Source of the DNA: Mycobacterium palustre
GTDB taxonomy: Bacteria > Actinomycetota > Actinomycetes > Mycobacteriales > Mycobacteriaceae
Assembly: GCF_002101785.1 (NCBI RefSeq)
Contig: NZ_LQPJ01000121.1
Location: 62,001 to 126,000, forward strand
Length of the DNA: 64,000 bases
Direction: 5' to 3'
The notes under the pieces were generated by a model, which saw nothing but the letters and a program-made list of their open reading frames with translations, was not told the DNA's origin and did not search any database. A program made the position numbers and the translations under genes. Shown piece by piece: positions 35,326 to 43,583 of this stretch. The first letter of the stretch is position 1; the number at the start of each line of letters is the position of its first letter.

Positions 35326-36065
35326 ACCAGGACCCGCGCCGGCGCGTCGGAGCCGATCCGGCCGTCTTGCAGCGTGACGACCCGGTCGGTCGCTTCGGCG
35401 GCCGCGGCGTTGTGGGTGACCATCACGACCAGCCGGCCGCGGCCCGGTTCGTGGGCCACCTCGGAAAGCAGCGCCAGGATCGACGAGCCCGTCGCGGAAT
35501 CGAGGTTCCCGGTTGGTTCGTCGGCGAGGATCAGCGGCGGGTCCATCATCAGCGCCCGCGCCACGGCGACCCGCTGCATCTGTCCGCCGGACAGCTCGGC
35601 GGGTCGGTGTTCGGTCCGGTTGCCGAGCCCAACCCGCTCCAGCAGCCGGATCGCGTCCGGCTTGACCTTGCCCAGCCGGACGCCGTCGAGCAGCTTGGGC
35701 ACCGCGACGTTCTCCCACGCCGACAGCGTCGGCAACAGGTTGAAGAACTGGAAGATGAAGCCCACGCGATGGTGGCGGAACGCCGACTGCTGCTCGTCGC
35801 TGAGGCGGCCGATCTCGTCGCCGTCGAATTCGATGGAGCCCGAGTCGGGGGAGTCCAGCGCGCCGAGCAGATGCAGCAGCGTGCTTTTGCCCGCGCCGGA
35901 GGGGCCGACGATCGCCAGGAACTGCCCGCCCTCGAGCCGCAGGCTGATCCCGTCGAGGGCTCGCACGGATTGACCCCCGATGCGGTATTCGCGCACCACG
36001 TCGCGAAGTTCGATGGTCAAGAGTTTGTGCTTGGCGGCACTGCAGGTCTCGACGCGTCCGAACAT
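35322..36065 (-). CDS. ABC transporter ATP-binding protein (MacB/LolD type)
   Basis: A 247-residue ATPase with Walker A GPSGAGKS, Q-loop FIFQFFNLLPTL, signature LSGGQMQRVAVARAL, Walker B LILADEPTGNLD and H-loop VTHN. The FQFFNLLPTLSAWENV and DEPTGNLDS stretches are characteristic of ATPases partnering FtsX/MacB permeases. ATG 36065 follows GGGAGG. It precedes and overlaps the permease gene, and with it forms the whole transporter; no separate solute-binding protein is encoded nearby. Confidence 0.94.
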   Translation of the reverse strand: MFGRVETCSAAKHKLLTIELRDVVREYRIGGQSVRALDGISLRLEGGQFLAIVGPSGAGKSTLLHLLGALDSPDSGSIEFDGDEIGRLSDEQQSAFRHHRVGFIFQFFNLLPTLSAWENVAVPKLLDGVRLGKVKPDAIRLLERVGLGNRTEHRPAELSGGQMQRVAVARALMMDPPLILADEPTGNLDSATGSSILALLSEVAHEPGRGRLVVMVTHNAAAAEATDRVVTLQDGRIGSDAPARVLV

Positions 36066-36219
36066 GACCCTCCCGCCCGTCAGCACTCCTCGGCGCGGGA
36101 CCGCCCCCCGCCGGTCGCCGCTACCGGGATAACGAGGGCACGCCGCTCCCGGTTCATCGAGCCGCTTTCGGGGCTGGCCCGTTACGCTTTTCCCCTGGAC
36201 CGCAGGAGGGCGCTTGACC

Positions 36220-37005
36220 ATGCAACCGAACCCGCTCGACCCAGTCGCCAGCGAACGGCTCTCGCATGCCGGCAAGGTATTCACATCCGATCTGTCCATC
36301 AACGAGTTCGCTTTGCTGCACGGCGCCGGATTCGAGCCGATCGAGCTGGTGATGGGCGTGTCGGTCTATCATGTGGGCTACCAGTTCACCGGCATCCGGC
36401 AGCAATCCGAGCTGCCCGTGCTCACCGACGCGACGTATCGGGCGCGCTGGAACGCGATGTCACGGATGCAGGCCGAGGCCGATGCGCTGGGCGCCGACGG
36501 GGTGGTCGGCGTCCGCCTGGAGTGGCGTCATCAAGGGGAGGGCGAGCACCTCGAGTTCATCGCGGTCGGCACCGCGGTGCGCTACACCCCCAAGCCGGGG
36601 GCGTATCGGCGCCCCAACGGGCAGGCGTTCACCAGCCACCTGTCCGGCCAGGACCTCACCACGCTGCTGCGGTCCGGCTACGCGCCGGTCGCGTTCGTGA
36701 TGGGAAACTGCGTGTTTCACGTTGCGGTGCAAGGGTTCATGGCGATGCTCAAGCAGGCGGGTCGCAACACCGAGATGCCGCAATGGACCCAGGGCAGCTA
36801 CCAGGCTCGCGAGTTGGCGATGTCGCGCATGCAAAGCGAAGCCGAGCGAGACGGCGGAAACGGCGTCGTCGGTGTGCATTTCGCCATCTCCAACTATGCG
36901 TGGGGACACCACACGGTGGAGTTCTACGTGGCGGGCACGGCCGTGCGTCGCGGCGGCGAACCGCAGACCCTGACGCCGTCGTTCGTCTTGTCGATGAACG
37001 ATTGA
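36220..37005 (+). CDS. YbjQ-like (DUF74) heavy-metal-binding domain protein, tandem duplicate
   Basis: A 261-residue protein built from two repeats of the YbjQ/UPF0145 domain. Each repeat has the signature around an Ala/Gly-rich helix and strand: RMQAEADALGADGVVGVRL in the first and RMQSEAERDGGNGVVGVHFA in the second. The repeats start with similar blocks (FTSDLSINEFALLHGAGFEP and FTSHLSGQDLTTLLRSGYAP). The molecular role is unknown; metal binding is only proposed for the family. ATG 36220 lies ten bases after GGAGG (36205-36209); TTG 36214 is too close. The next gene starts inside its stop. Confidence 0.85.
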   Translation: MQPNPLDPVASERLSHAGKVFTSDLSINEFALLHGAGFEPIELVMGVSVYHVGYQFTGIRQQSELPVLTDATYRARWNAMSRMQAEADALGADGVVGVRLEWRHQGEGEHLEFIAVGTAVRYTPKPGAYRRPNGQAFTSHLSGQDLTTLLRSGYAPVAFVMGNCVFHVAVQGFMAMLKQAGRNTEMPQWTQGSYQARELAMSRMQSEAERDGGNGVVGVHFAISNYAWGHHTVEFYVAGTAVRRGGEPQTLTPSFVLSMND

Positions 37006-37376
37006 TGACCGGGTTCGACCACGAGCGCGTCAGCCGGGCCGTCGGGTCGGCCCTCGCGGGGCACGGCGGAGTCGGGTTGGTGGTCAAGGTCTTTGGCGCC
37101 GTACCGGGGGTGATCGTCGTCCCGGCGCGGCGGGGTTTCTTCCGCTCGCAGCCGGAGCGGATCCAGATCGGTGACTGGCGGTACGAGGTTGCGCCCGACG
37201 GCCGGCTGAGCGCGGCGCACGTGGTCAACGGGATCGTGCTCGCCCAGGAGGTCCTCGCCGCTGGGGCCGTCGGCCCGCACATCGCCCGGGCGCTGGGGCA
37301 GCTGGTGAGCGGCTACGGCCCGACGATCGTTCCCAACATCGAGGCGGCGCTTGAGGTTCTCGAGACCGGCGCCTGA
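37005..37376 (+). CDS. Conserved hypothetical protein, small
   Basis: A 123-residue protein that I do not recognise with certainty. It is probably soluble, with an N-terminal ERVSRAVGSALAGHGGVGLV, a basic patch (VPARRGFFRSQPER), then GDWRYEVAPDGRLSAAHVVNGIVLA and a C-terminal helix. Start and stop overlap with the YbjQ-like gene (TGATG) implies co-translation with it. Base composition is like the neighbours. It could be a partner of the YbjQ-like protein. Confidence 0.8.
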   Translation: MTGFDHERVSRAVGSALAGHGGVGLVVKVFGAVPGVIVVPARRGFFRSQPERIQIGDWRYEVAPDGRLSAAHVVNGIVLAQEVLAAGAVGPHIARALGQLVSGYGPTIVPNIEAALEVLETGA

Positions 37377-37405
37377 CGCCGCTCGCCGGCGCCGGGCGGT
37401 CAAAG

Positions 37406-37441
37406 GCTTAGAGGCAAAGCTTAGAGGCACGGCTCAGAGGC
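37406..37441. repeat. Three 13-base tandem repeats over the end of the cutinase gene
   Basis: GCTTAGAGGCA begins at 37406 and 37419 and a variant GCTCAGAGGC at 37432, so the period is 13 bases. The third copy contains the cutinase stop codon (37434-37436, minus strand), and the other copies carry TTA (TAA on the minus strand) in shifted frames. Slippage here would change only the last residues of the cutinase. Confidence 0.7.
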
Positions 37442-38111
37442 GGCCCGCGGCGAAGTCGGCGGCCTGGTCGACCATCCCGGCCTCGACGTACTGCCGGTGC
37501 GCGGCCGGGAATCCCGAGCCGGAGCACACCGGATCGTTGGGAACGCACAACTCGAGCGTCTTGGCCGCGTACTGCGGGCCGATCGTGATCGGCGGCTCGT
37601 TGACGATGCTCATGAACTGCGTCGAGGGGGTGCCGAACAGGGTGACCGCGGCGACGTGGTTGGCGACCTCCGGCGGCATCGGCTGGGGTGGCTCGGCCAG
37701 GTTCGCCCCGTCGGGCACCTTATTGGCCGTGACGAAGCCCATCACCGCCGCGCCCTGGGAATAGCCGCCGAGGACCATCTTGGTCCGGGGGCAGCCGGCC
37801 GCCATGGACTCGACATGATGCCCGGCGTCCGTGATGCCGTCGATCGCGGTGGGGAAATTGATGGAGGCCGGGTAGTTCACCGGGTATACGCCGAGCGACT
37901 TGCCGCCGACGCGCGAGCGCAGGCTGTCGACGAAGTCCTGGCCGATCCTGCCGACGCCCGGCGGTTCGTTGGTGCCCCGGGCGAACACCACCTCGACGTC
38001 GGGGCACGGCTCGGCCGCCGCGGAAGGAACGGGCGCGATCAGTAACGCCCAAAATGGCGCTACGGCAGCACAAATGAGCCTGGCGAGGGGAGACGACTGC
38101 ACGCTCGGCAT
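37434..38111 (-). CDS. Cutinase family serine esterase, secreted
   Basis: A 225-residue secreted hydrolase. The first 32 or so residues are a Sec-type signal (LARLICAAVAPFWALLIAPV, cleavage after SAAA). The mature part has the cutinase opening CPDVEVVFARGTNEPPG, the nucleophile motif GGYSQGAAVM, the aspartate in VPNDPVCSG and the histidine in AAHRQYVEAG, with four cysteines placed for two disulfides. Mycobacterial cutinase-like proteins hydrolyse lipids, polysorbates or esters. ATG 38111 is used because the signal peptide starts there. Confidence 0.93.
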   Translation of the reverse strand: MPSVQSSPLARLICAAVAPFWALLIAPVPSAAAEPCPDVEVVFARGTNEPPGVGRIGQDFVDSLRSRVGGKSLGVYPVNYPASINFPTAIDGITDAGHHVESMAAGCPRTKMVLGGYSQGAAVMGFVTANKVPDGANLAEPPQPMPPEVANHVAAVTLFGTPSTQFMSIVNEPPITIGPQYAAKTLELCVPNDPVCSGSGFPAAHRQYVEAGMVDQAADFAAGRL

Positions 38112-38308
38112 TTTGGCACAGACCGATAGCCGCTGCTCGGCGAGCCGCGGCCGGTCCGGCGCCGGCCGGTTGGGCTTTGCGCCCCGCACGACGCCCGATT
38201 GTCGCAGGTCAGCGCGTCGCGTGGGCGGGCTTCAAGCGTCGCGGGCGCGTGCCTCATCCCGCGGTGACGTGTGACCAAGTCGGTCGCCGGCTGCTGCGCG
38301 CCGGTCGG

Positions 38309-38893
38309 TCAGCAAGCTTGCGAGGCGCGCAGGACGAGGGCGACCGCTTCGTCGAGCTGGCCGGCGATGTCGTCGTAGTTGACGAACCGCGCCGTCATCA
38401 GCGCACCGGAGAACATCATCTGCAAGGTCGATTTCACCGCCCGCGGCCACCCGGGGCCCAGGGCGGCCGCGATGCGCCGGGACACCTCCTCGCCGATCTG
38501 CTCGCGCAGCGGCGTGACCGCCGGGTCGTCGGCCATCAGCGCGGCGCCGCAGGCGACGGTCAGCTCCGGTTCGTCGGCCACCGCCAGGGCCATGTCGCGC
38601 AACGTGGCGCTAACGCGGAACTTGGTGGGCTCGTCGACGTCGGTGTGCAGCGGAAGATCCCGCAGGAAGCGCAGGTAAACCGCGGCCACCAGCGCGCTCT
38701 TCGAGGGGAAGTAGGTGTAGGCGCTCGCGGGGGAAACGCCGGCGCGGGTCGCGACCGCCCGCATCGTCAGGTTGGCGTACGACGACTCCCGAAGTTCTTG
38801 CAGTCCGGCGTCGAGCACCTTGCGAATGGTCTGGGCCGGCCGGCGATCCGACCGGCGAGCGGTGTCGGCGGGGGAAACCGCTTTTCTAGACAC
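38309..38893 (-). CDS. TetR-family transcriptional regulator
   Basis: A 194-residue TetR protein: helix-turn-helix across QTIRKVLDAGLQELRESSYA and RAVATRAGVSPASAYTYFPS (about residues 20-65), then a helical ligand domain. The start GTG 38893 gives a normal N terminus; nothing better lies upstream. It is divergent from a methyltransferase gene, with an 87-base gap holding an imperfect inverted repeat (ACAC-N7-GTGT at 38890-38904) and a 17-base tandem repeat. It likely represses itself and perhaps the methyltransferase. Confidence 0.9.
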   Translation of the reverse strand: MSRKAVSPADTARRSDRRPAQTIRKVLDAGLQELRESSYANLTMRAVATRAGVSPASAYTYFPSKSALVAAVYLRFLRDLPLHTDVDEPTKFRVSATLRDMALAVADEPELTVACGAALMADDPAVTPLREQIGEEVSRRIAAALGPGWPRAVKSTLQMMFSGALMTARFVNYDDIAGQLDEAVALVLRASQAC

Positions 38894-38933
38894 CGGTCCA
38901 GTGTAGAAACGTGGCGAACGGCCAACAATTCCG

Positions 38934-38967
38934 TGAACGGGTAACAGAAATGAACGGGTAAGAGAAA
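38934..38967. repeat. 17-base tandem duplication upstream of a methyltransferase gene
   Basis: TGAACGGGTAACAGAAA at 38934-38950 is followed directly by TGAACGGGTAAGAGAAA at 38951-38967: 16 of 17 positions agree. It ends 13 bases before GTG 38981 and the second copy supplies part of the ribosome-binding stretch. It may be a slippage event or a pair of regulator half-sites. Confidence 0.8.
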
Positions 38968-38980
38968 GAGGTGGGCGCCG

Positions 38981-39526
38981 GTGGCCGCGGAGGACAGGCG
39001 TCGCTGGGACGAGCGATACGCCGGTGCTGGAGCGCCGCCGCTGGGCGCGATCGGGCCGCCGGACGTCCTGGCCCGCCACGCGGACGTATTCCCAACGGCG
39101 GGACGGGCTCTCGACGTGGCCTGCGGCCCGGGGCTCGCCGCGGTCTGGTTGGCGCGTCGCGGGCTGAAAGTCGTGGGGCTCGATATCTCGCCGGTGGCCG
39201 TCGGCCAGGCGCGCGACTTGGCCCGCCGCGCCGGGGTGGGCGATCGCTGCCGCTTCGACGTCGTCGACCTCGACGGCGGGTTGCCCGCGGGGCCGCCGGT
39301 CGATGTGATCGTGTGCCACCGATTCCGCGACCGCCGCCTCGACCCGGCGATGATCGAGCGGCTCGCGCCCGGCGGGCTGTTGGCGATCGCCGCCCTCAGC
39401 GAGGTGGGGGCGGCGCCGGGACCGTTCCGCGCGGCGCCCGGCGAGCTGCCCGCCGCGTTCGGCGAACTCCGCCTGGTGGCCGCCGGCGAAGGCGACGGCT
39501 GCGCGTGGCTGCTGGCGCGGCGCTGA
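38981..39526 (+). CDS. Class I SAM-dependent methyltransferase
   Basis: A 181-residue methyltransferase with WDERYAGAG at the N terminus, motif I ALDVACGPGLAAVWLARRG, the acidic VVGLDISP, and CRFDVVDLDG. The short C-terminal half suggests a small-molecule substrate, as in thiopurine or tellurite methyltransferase relatives. GTG 38981 is preceded by AGAGGTGGG. It is divergent from a TetR gene that may control it; the crotonase gene follows after 122 bases. Confidence 0.85.
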   Translation: MAAEDRRRWDERYAGAGAPPLGAIGPPDVLARHADVFPTAGRALDVACGPGLAAVWLARRGLKVVGLDISPVAVGQARDLARRAGVGDRCRFDVVDLDGGLPAGPPVDVIVCHRFRDRRLDPAMIERLAPGGLLAIAALSEVGAAPGPFRAAPGELPAAFGELRLVAAGEGDGCAWLLARR

Positions 39527-39605
39527 GCGGGCGCGGGGCGCGTCTTCGAGCCGGCGTCCAGATCACGAATTCGCGCCGAAATCGCGCGCCCAGCGCAGGC
39601 TCGAA

Positions 39606-39633
39606 ACCCGGTCCCGAAAACCCGGTCCCGAAA
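39606..39633. repeat. Perfect 14-base tandem repeat
   Basis: ACCCGGTCCCGAAA occurs twice in a row (39606-39619 and 39620-39633), just before the crotonase start at 39649. It may be slippage or part of the promoter region. Confidence 0.8.
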
Positions 39634-39648
39634 GGTAATGTCACGCAG

Positions 39649-40485
39649 ATGGAGCGGCGCGTGCTCGAAGCGATCATCTATGAACGCGAACCGCCGATTG
39701 CGCGGATCATCCTCAACCGGGTGGACAAGGCCAACACCAAGGACGCCGTGTTGGTCACCGAGGTCGACAATTGTCTGCACGAGGCCGACCGCGACAGCGA
39801 GATCAAGGTCGTCATCCTCAAGGCCAACGGCAAGGGCTTCTGCGGCGGGCACGTTGCCCGCTGGGGCCCGGACGAGAACCCCTACCCGGACTTCGGGAAC
39901 ACCTTCGAGGACCTCTACAAGGGAACCGCCGATCTTTTCTTGTGGCCCACGCTGTACCTGTGGGAGTTTCCCAAGCCGACGATTTCGCAGATCCACGGCT
40001 ATTGCATGGGCGGCGGGATCTACCTGGGCCTGCTGACCGATTTCTGCGTGGCGTCCGAAGACGCGTATTTCCAGATGCCGCTTGCCCAAAGCCTCGGCGA
40101 GCCCGGCGGGCACACCATGATCGAGCCGTGGTTGATGATGAACTGGCACCGCACCATGGACTGGCTGCTGCTGGCGCCGACGCTGTCCGCGCAGCAGGCT
40201 CTCGACTGGGGGCTGCTCAATCGCGTTGTGCCGCGGGAGGATTTGGAGGACACCGTCGAGGAGATGGCGCGCAAGATCTCCCAAATCCCGTTGACCACGC
40301 TGATGGCGGTGAAGAACAACGTCAAGCGGGCGTGGGAGTTGATGGGGATGCGGGTGCACCTCCAGGTCAGCCACATCCTGACCAACATGGTGGGCGCCGC
40401 CTCCGACGTCCAGGCGCGGCGCGCCGAACTCATGCAGTCGGGGATGAAGCCCCGCGACTTCGTCGGCCGCGACGAGACTCCTTAG
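39649..40485 (+). CDS. Enoyl-CoA hydratase-family protein (crotonase), no hydratase glutamate
   Basis: A 278-residue crotonase. The oxyanion-hole region ILKANGKGFCGGHVARWGPD and the helix IHGYCMGGGIYLGLLTDF (about residues 115-132) are clear, but the GGG is followed by IYL where hydratases have CEL, and the region FQMPLAQSLGEPGGH lacks the second glutamate. It shares GMRVH and long stretches around KRAWELMGM with the crotonase at 45124-45996, so the two are paralogues. It converges on the Rieske/KstD-like operon with 12 bases between and probably serves the same pathway. Confidence 0.9.
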   Translation: MERRVLEAIIYEREPPIARIILNRVDKANTKDAVLVTEVDNCLHEADRDSEIKVVILKANGKGFCGGHVARWGPDENPYPDFGNTFEDLYKGTADLFLWPTLYLWEFPKPTISQIHGYCMGGGIYLGLLTDFCVASEDAYFQMPLAQSLGEPGGHTMIEPWLMMNWHRTMDWLLLAPTLSAQQALDWGLLNRVVPREDLEDTVEEMARKISQIPLTTLMAVKNNVKRAWELMGMRVHLQVSHILTNMVGAASDVQARRAELMQSGMKPRDFVGRDETP

Positions 40486-40497
40486 CGCGAGCGGGAT

Positions 40498-42198
40498 TTA
40501 GCGGGTCTTCTCGCCGGCGATTCGCCGGCCGGCCGCGTGCCGCGCCGCGACGTACCCGAACACCATCGAGCTGGCGATGCTTGCGCCGGCGCCCGGATAG
40601 GTGCGGCCCATGACCGTCGCGGTGGTGTTGCCGGTGGCGTACAGGCCCCCGATCACCCGGTCCTGCTCGTCGAGGACCTGCGCGTGCTCGTTGGTGACCA
40701 CGCCGCCGCACGTCCCGACGTCGGCCGGGAAGACGCGGGTCGCGTAGTAGGGCGCGCGGTCCAGCGGGCCGACCGCGGCGTTGGGCCGATAGCCGGGATC
40801 GCCGAGGCAGTCGTTGTAGGCCGACTGCCCACGCCCGAAGTCGGGGTCGAGGCCCTTGGCGGCGAACCGGTTGAACCGGCCGATCGTGCGCGCCAATTCG
40901 TCAGGGGGAAGATCGATTTGGCGGGCCAGGTCGACGATGTCCGCGCCGCGCTTGACGGCGCCGCTCTCGATGAGCTCCGGGGGCAGGTCGGTGCCGCGCT
41001 TGAACGGGTTGGTGCTGGTGACGTAGCGGCGCACGTACCCGTCGTCGAAGATCATCCAGCAAGGCACCGCCTTGTTGGCGTACATCGCCTTGCCGACCTC
41101 GACGTAGGAGTTCGACTCGTTGCAGAACCGGCGCCCGGTGGCGTCGACGTAGATGGCGCCGGGCCGCTGCCGGCCCGAGCCGAGCGACGCGGCGGCGGCG
41201 CCTCCGTTGGCGATGAAAACCGAAGGCAGCCACCAGGCCTCGTCGAGCAGGTCCGTCTTCGCGCCCAGCCTCATCGCGGCCTGCAGCACTTCGCCGGTGT
41301 CCCCGGCGTTGGCGATCGACCATTGCCCCTCGTTGGGTTGGTCGCCGCTGTACTGGCGGCGCATGTCCTTGTTGTGGGCGAATCCGCCGGCGGCCAGCAG
41401 GACCCCCTTGCGCGCCTCGACGTTCACCGGCACCCCGTCGCGCACGATCCGCGCGCCGACGACGCGGCCGTCCTCGACCACGAGGTCGTCCATCGCGGCG
41501 TTCGTCCACAGCGGCGGCTGGCCGTCGCTGAGCTCGATCAAGGCCTTGAGCATCTGACCGATCAGCGACGCGCCGTTGGTCAGGACCTGGCGGCGGCGCG
41601 CCCGCGCGGCGGCGGTGCGCGCGAACACCCGCGCCGCCACCGCGAACGCGCGCGGCGAGCGGTTGTAGTACTGCACCGAGCGCAGCTCGTTGGTCAGGAC
41701 GACGAATCCGTAGTTCTTGGCCAGCGGCGGTTGCACCTTGTCGCGCCAGCCGCCCAGCTCGGCCGCGTCGAACGGGACGCCCTCGATCGCGCGGCCGGCC
41801 TCGTTGCCGCCCTTGTGGTTGGGGTAGTAGTCGCTCCAGCCGGCGCAACGGACCAGCCGGACGCCCTTGCGCACAAGGAAATTGACCATCTCATAGCCCG
41901 CGGTGAGGAACATCTCGCGGCGCGCGGGGGAGGACGGCGCGCCGATGTCACCGACCACGTCGGCCAGGTAGGCCAGGCCGTCCTCGTGCGTGTCGGCGAC
42001 GCCGTCGGCCCGCATCAGCGGGTTGTTCGGCATCCAGACGATGCCGCCCGAAAGCCCCGTCGACCCGCCGACCAGCGCCTGCTTTTCGACGATCAACGGC
42101 TCGAGCCCGCAGTCGAGCGCGGCGAGCCCCGCCACCATGCCCCCGCCGCCGCTGCCCGCGATCAGCAGGTCGACCGAGCGGTCCCAGTCGGTGCTCAT
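40498..42198 (-). CDS. FAD-dependent dehydrogenase, 3-ketosteroid delta1-dehydrogenase (KstD) family
   Basis: A 566-residue flavoprotein. It has the FAD motif LLIAGSGGGGMVAGLAALD, the KstD-like LVGGSTGLSGGIVWMPNNPL, VLLAAGGFAHN, and the C-terminal FAD loop ATGNTTATVMGRTYPGAG. KstD enzymes introduce a double bond next to a ketone in a steroid ring; close relatives desaturate other cyclic ketones, and the true substrate here is unknown. It is the last gene of a minus-strand operon and overlaps the Rieske gene by four bases (ATGA). Confidence 0.92.
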   Translation of the reverse strand: MSTDWDRSVDLLIAGSGGGGMVAGLAALDCGLEPLIVEKQALVGGSTGLSGGIVWMPNNPLMRADGVADTHEDGLAYLADVVGDIGAPSSPARREMFLTAGYEMVNFLVRKGVRLVRCAGWSDYYPNHKGGNEAGRAIEGVPFDAAELGGWRDKVQPPLAKNYGFVVLTNELRSVQYYNRSPRAFAVAARVFARTAAARARRRQVLTNGASLIGQMLKALIELSDGQPPLWTNAAMDDLVVEDGRVVGARIVRDGVPVNVEARKGVLLAAGGFAHNKDMRRQYSGDQPNEGQWSIANAGDTGEVLQAAMRLGAKTDLLDEAWWLPSVFIANGGAAAASLGSGRQRPGAIYVDATGRRFCNESNSYVEVGKAMYANKAVPCWMIFDDGYVRRYVTSTNPFKRGTDLPPELIESGAVKRGADIVDLARQIDLPPDELARTIGRFNRFAAKGLDPDFGRGQSAYNDCLGDPGYRPNAAVGPLDRAPYYATRVFPADVGTCGGVVTNEHAQVLDEQDRVIGGLYATGNTTATVMGRTYPGAGASIASSMVFGYVAARHAAGRRIAGEKTR

Positions 42199-43568
42199 CG
42201 TGACCCGGTGCCGACGCTCGAGGTGAATCCGAGGTCGACCATCGGCACGTCGATGGTCGTGTTGGTCTTCTGGATGGCGGGCAGCAGCGTTTCGTAGGGC
42301 AGCCCGGCGAGGAAGCCGTCGATGACCCGTTCGAAGTTGGAGATCAGCCCTTCGATTCGGCTGGACAGTCGCATGTACTCGAATCCCTTGGAGTGCAGGC
42401 CCTTTTGCTGCCTGGGCAGGTTGGAGAAGTCCTGGGCCGGGATGGGCGGCCAGCGCGGGTCGTCGGGCGCCATGGGCTCCGGTGGCGTGGGCTTGCCGGT
42501 GAGCTGGTCCGGCGGGATGCGGGTGAGTGACCAGATTTCGAACAACGTCTCCTCCGGGCCGAGCGGGCGGATCCGGTACGACGAGGCGCTGCTGTACTGG
42601 GGCAGCAGAAAGTAGTGCGGGAACGCGAAATTGATGGCCTCGGTGATGCCGCGGCGTTCCAGCTCGTTGAGGTCGGGCATGTCGCAGCCCCGGGCCCGAT
42701 GCCAGCTGACGACGGCGTCGTTCACGGTGCGGCGCCAGGTGGCCATCGCCTCGGCCGGGTCGGCCGGCAGCTCCATGGTCTGCAGCCCCTCGGCGATGCG
42801 GATGTCGTTCTCGTGGGTCATGCCCGCCATGCCCTCGCCGAGGGTGCGCATGAAGTGAAGGTTCGTCTGCGCCAGCCCCGGCGCCTTGGACGACGTGCCG
42901 GGCATCGACGACGGCAGCAGCTGCGGGTGCGTCTGCGGGACGTGGTAGCCCTCCATGAAGGCGGCCGTGGCCAGCTTCCAATTCACCGGCAGCAGGCAGG
43001 ATTGCCACCACTCCACGCGCAGCGACTCCACCTTCCACGCGTCGTAGATGGAGGCGAACGGCTCGAAGCAATCCCGCAATGGCGGCGCGTCGTCGTCGAG
43101 GTTGATCCACGCGCAGCCGCCCCACAGCTCGCACCGGACCGGAACCAACCGAAGGTCGTCGGGGTCCAGGTTGTGGTCGTCGAATTCCTCGGGGCGCGCC
43201 ACGTTGGTGTTGCGCCCGTCGATGGCCCAGCACCAGCCGTGGAAGGGGCAGACGAAAGTGCGCCGATTTCCGTTGCCTTGCACCAGCTTTACACCGCGAT
43301 GCCGGCAGGCGTTGTGGTAGGCGCGCACGTTTTCGGCGTCCAGGCGCACGACGATGATGGACTCGTCGAGGATCTCGTATTCGACGTAGTCGCCGGTTCT
43401 GGGGATTTCCTCGAGCCGGCACGCCATCTGCCACACCCGGGGCCAAAGCATCTCGCACTCCAGGGCGTAGAACTCGGGGTCGTAGTAGCGCTGCTTGGGG
43501 ATCCGATCGGGGGTACGGACCGCCCACGGCACCGGCAGCGGTGTCCAATTAACTTCCGTGGTTCCCAT
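42195..43568 (-). CDS. Rieske-type aromatic-ring-hydroxylating oxygenase, alpha subunit
   Basis: A 457-residue oxygenase. The Rieske 2Fe-2S ligands are in NACRHRGVKL and TFVCPFHGWCWAI (about residues 87-112); the mononuclear iron ligands are expected in FMEGYHVPQTHPQLL and a later aspartate. No beta subunit is adjacent, which is common in single-subunit Rieske oxygenases. It hydroxylates or dioxygenates a ring or acts as an O-demethylase. It needs a reductase and ferredoxin, neither of which is encoded here. ATG 43568 follows AAGGGGA. It sits between the acyl-CoA ligase and the KstD-like gene. Confidence 0.94.
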   Translation of the reverse strand: MGTTEVNWTPLPVPWAVRTPDRIPKQRYYDPEFYALECEMLWPRVWQMACRLEEIPRTGDYVEYEILDESIIVVRLDAENVRAYHNACRHRGVKLVQGNGNRRTFVCPFHGWCWAIDGRNTNVARPEEFDDHNLDPDDLRLVPVRCELWGGCAWINLDDDAPPLRDCFEPFASIYDAWKVESLRVEWWQSCLLPVNWKLATAAFMEGYHVPQTHPQLLPSSMPGTSSKAPGLAQTNLHFMRTLGEGMAGMTHENDIRIAEGLQTMELPADPAEAMATWRRTVNDAVVSWHRARGCDMPDLNELERRGITEAINFAFPHYFLLPQYSSASSYRIRPLGPEETLFEIWSLTRIPPDQLTGKPTPPEPMAPDDPRWPPIPAQDFSNLPRQQKGLHSKGFEYMRLSSRIEGLISNFERVIDGFLAGLPYETLLPAIQKTNTTIDVPMVDLGFTSSVGTGSR

Positions 43569-43583
43569 GAGTTCCCCTTACCT

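Noticed and set aside
32785..35718. 977-codon version of the FtsX permease
   Set aside because: The first 131 codons are a shadow of the ATPase gene; GTG 35325 with a GTGA overlap is the natural start.
40498..43548. A single 1016-codon protein joining Rieske and KstD-like frames
   Set aside because: The upstream part of this frame is a shadow; the Rieske protein is in another frame and the two genes overlap by ATGA.
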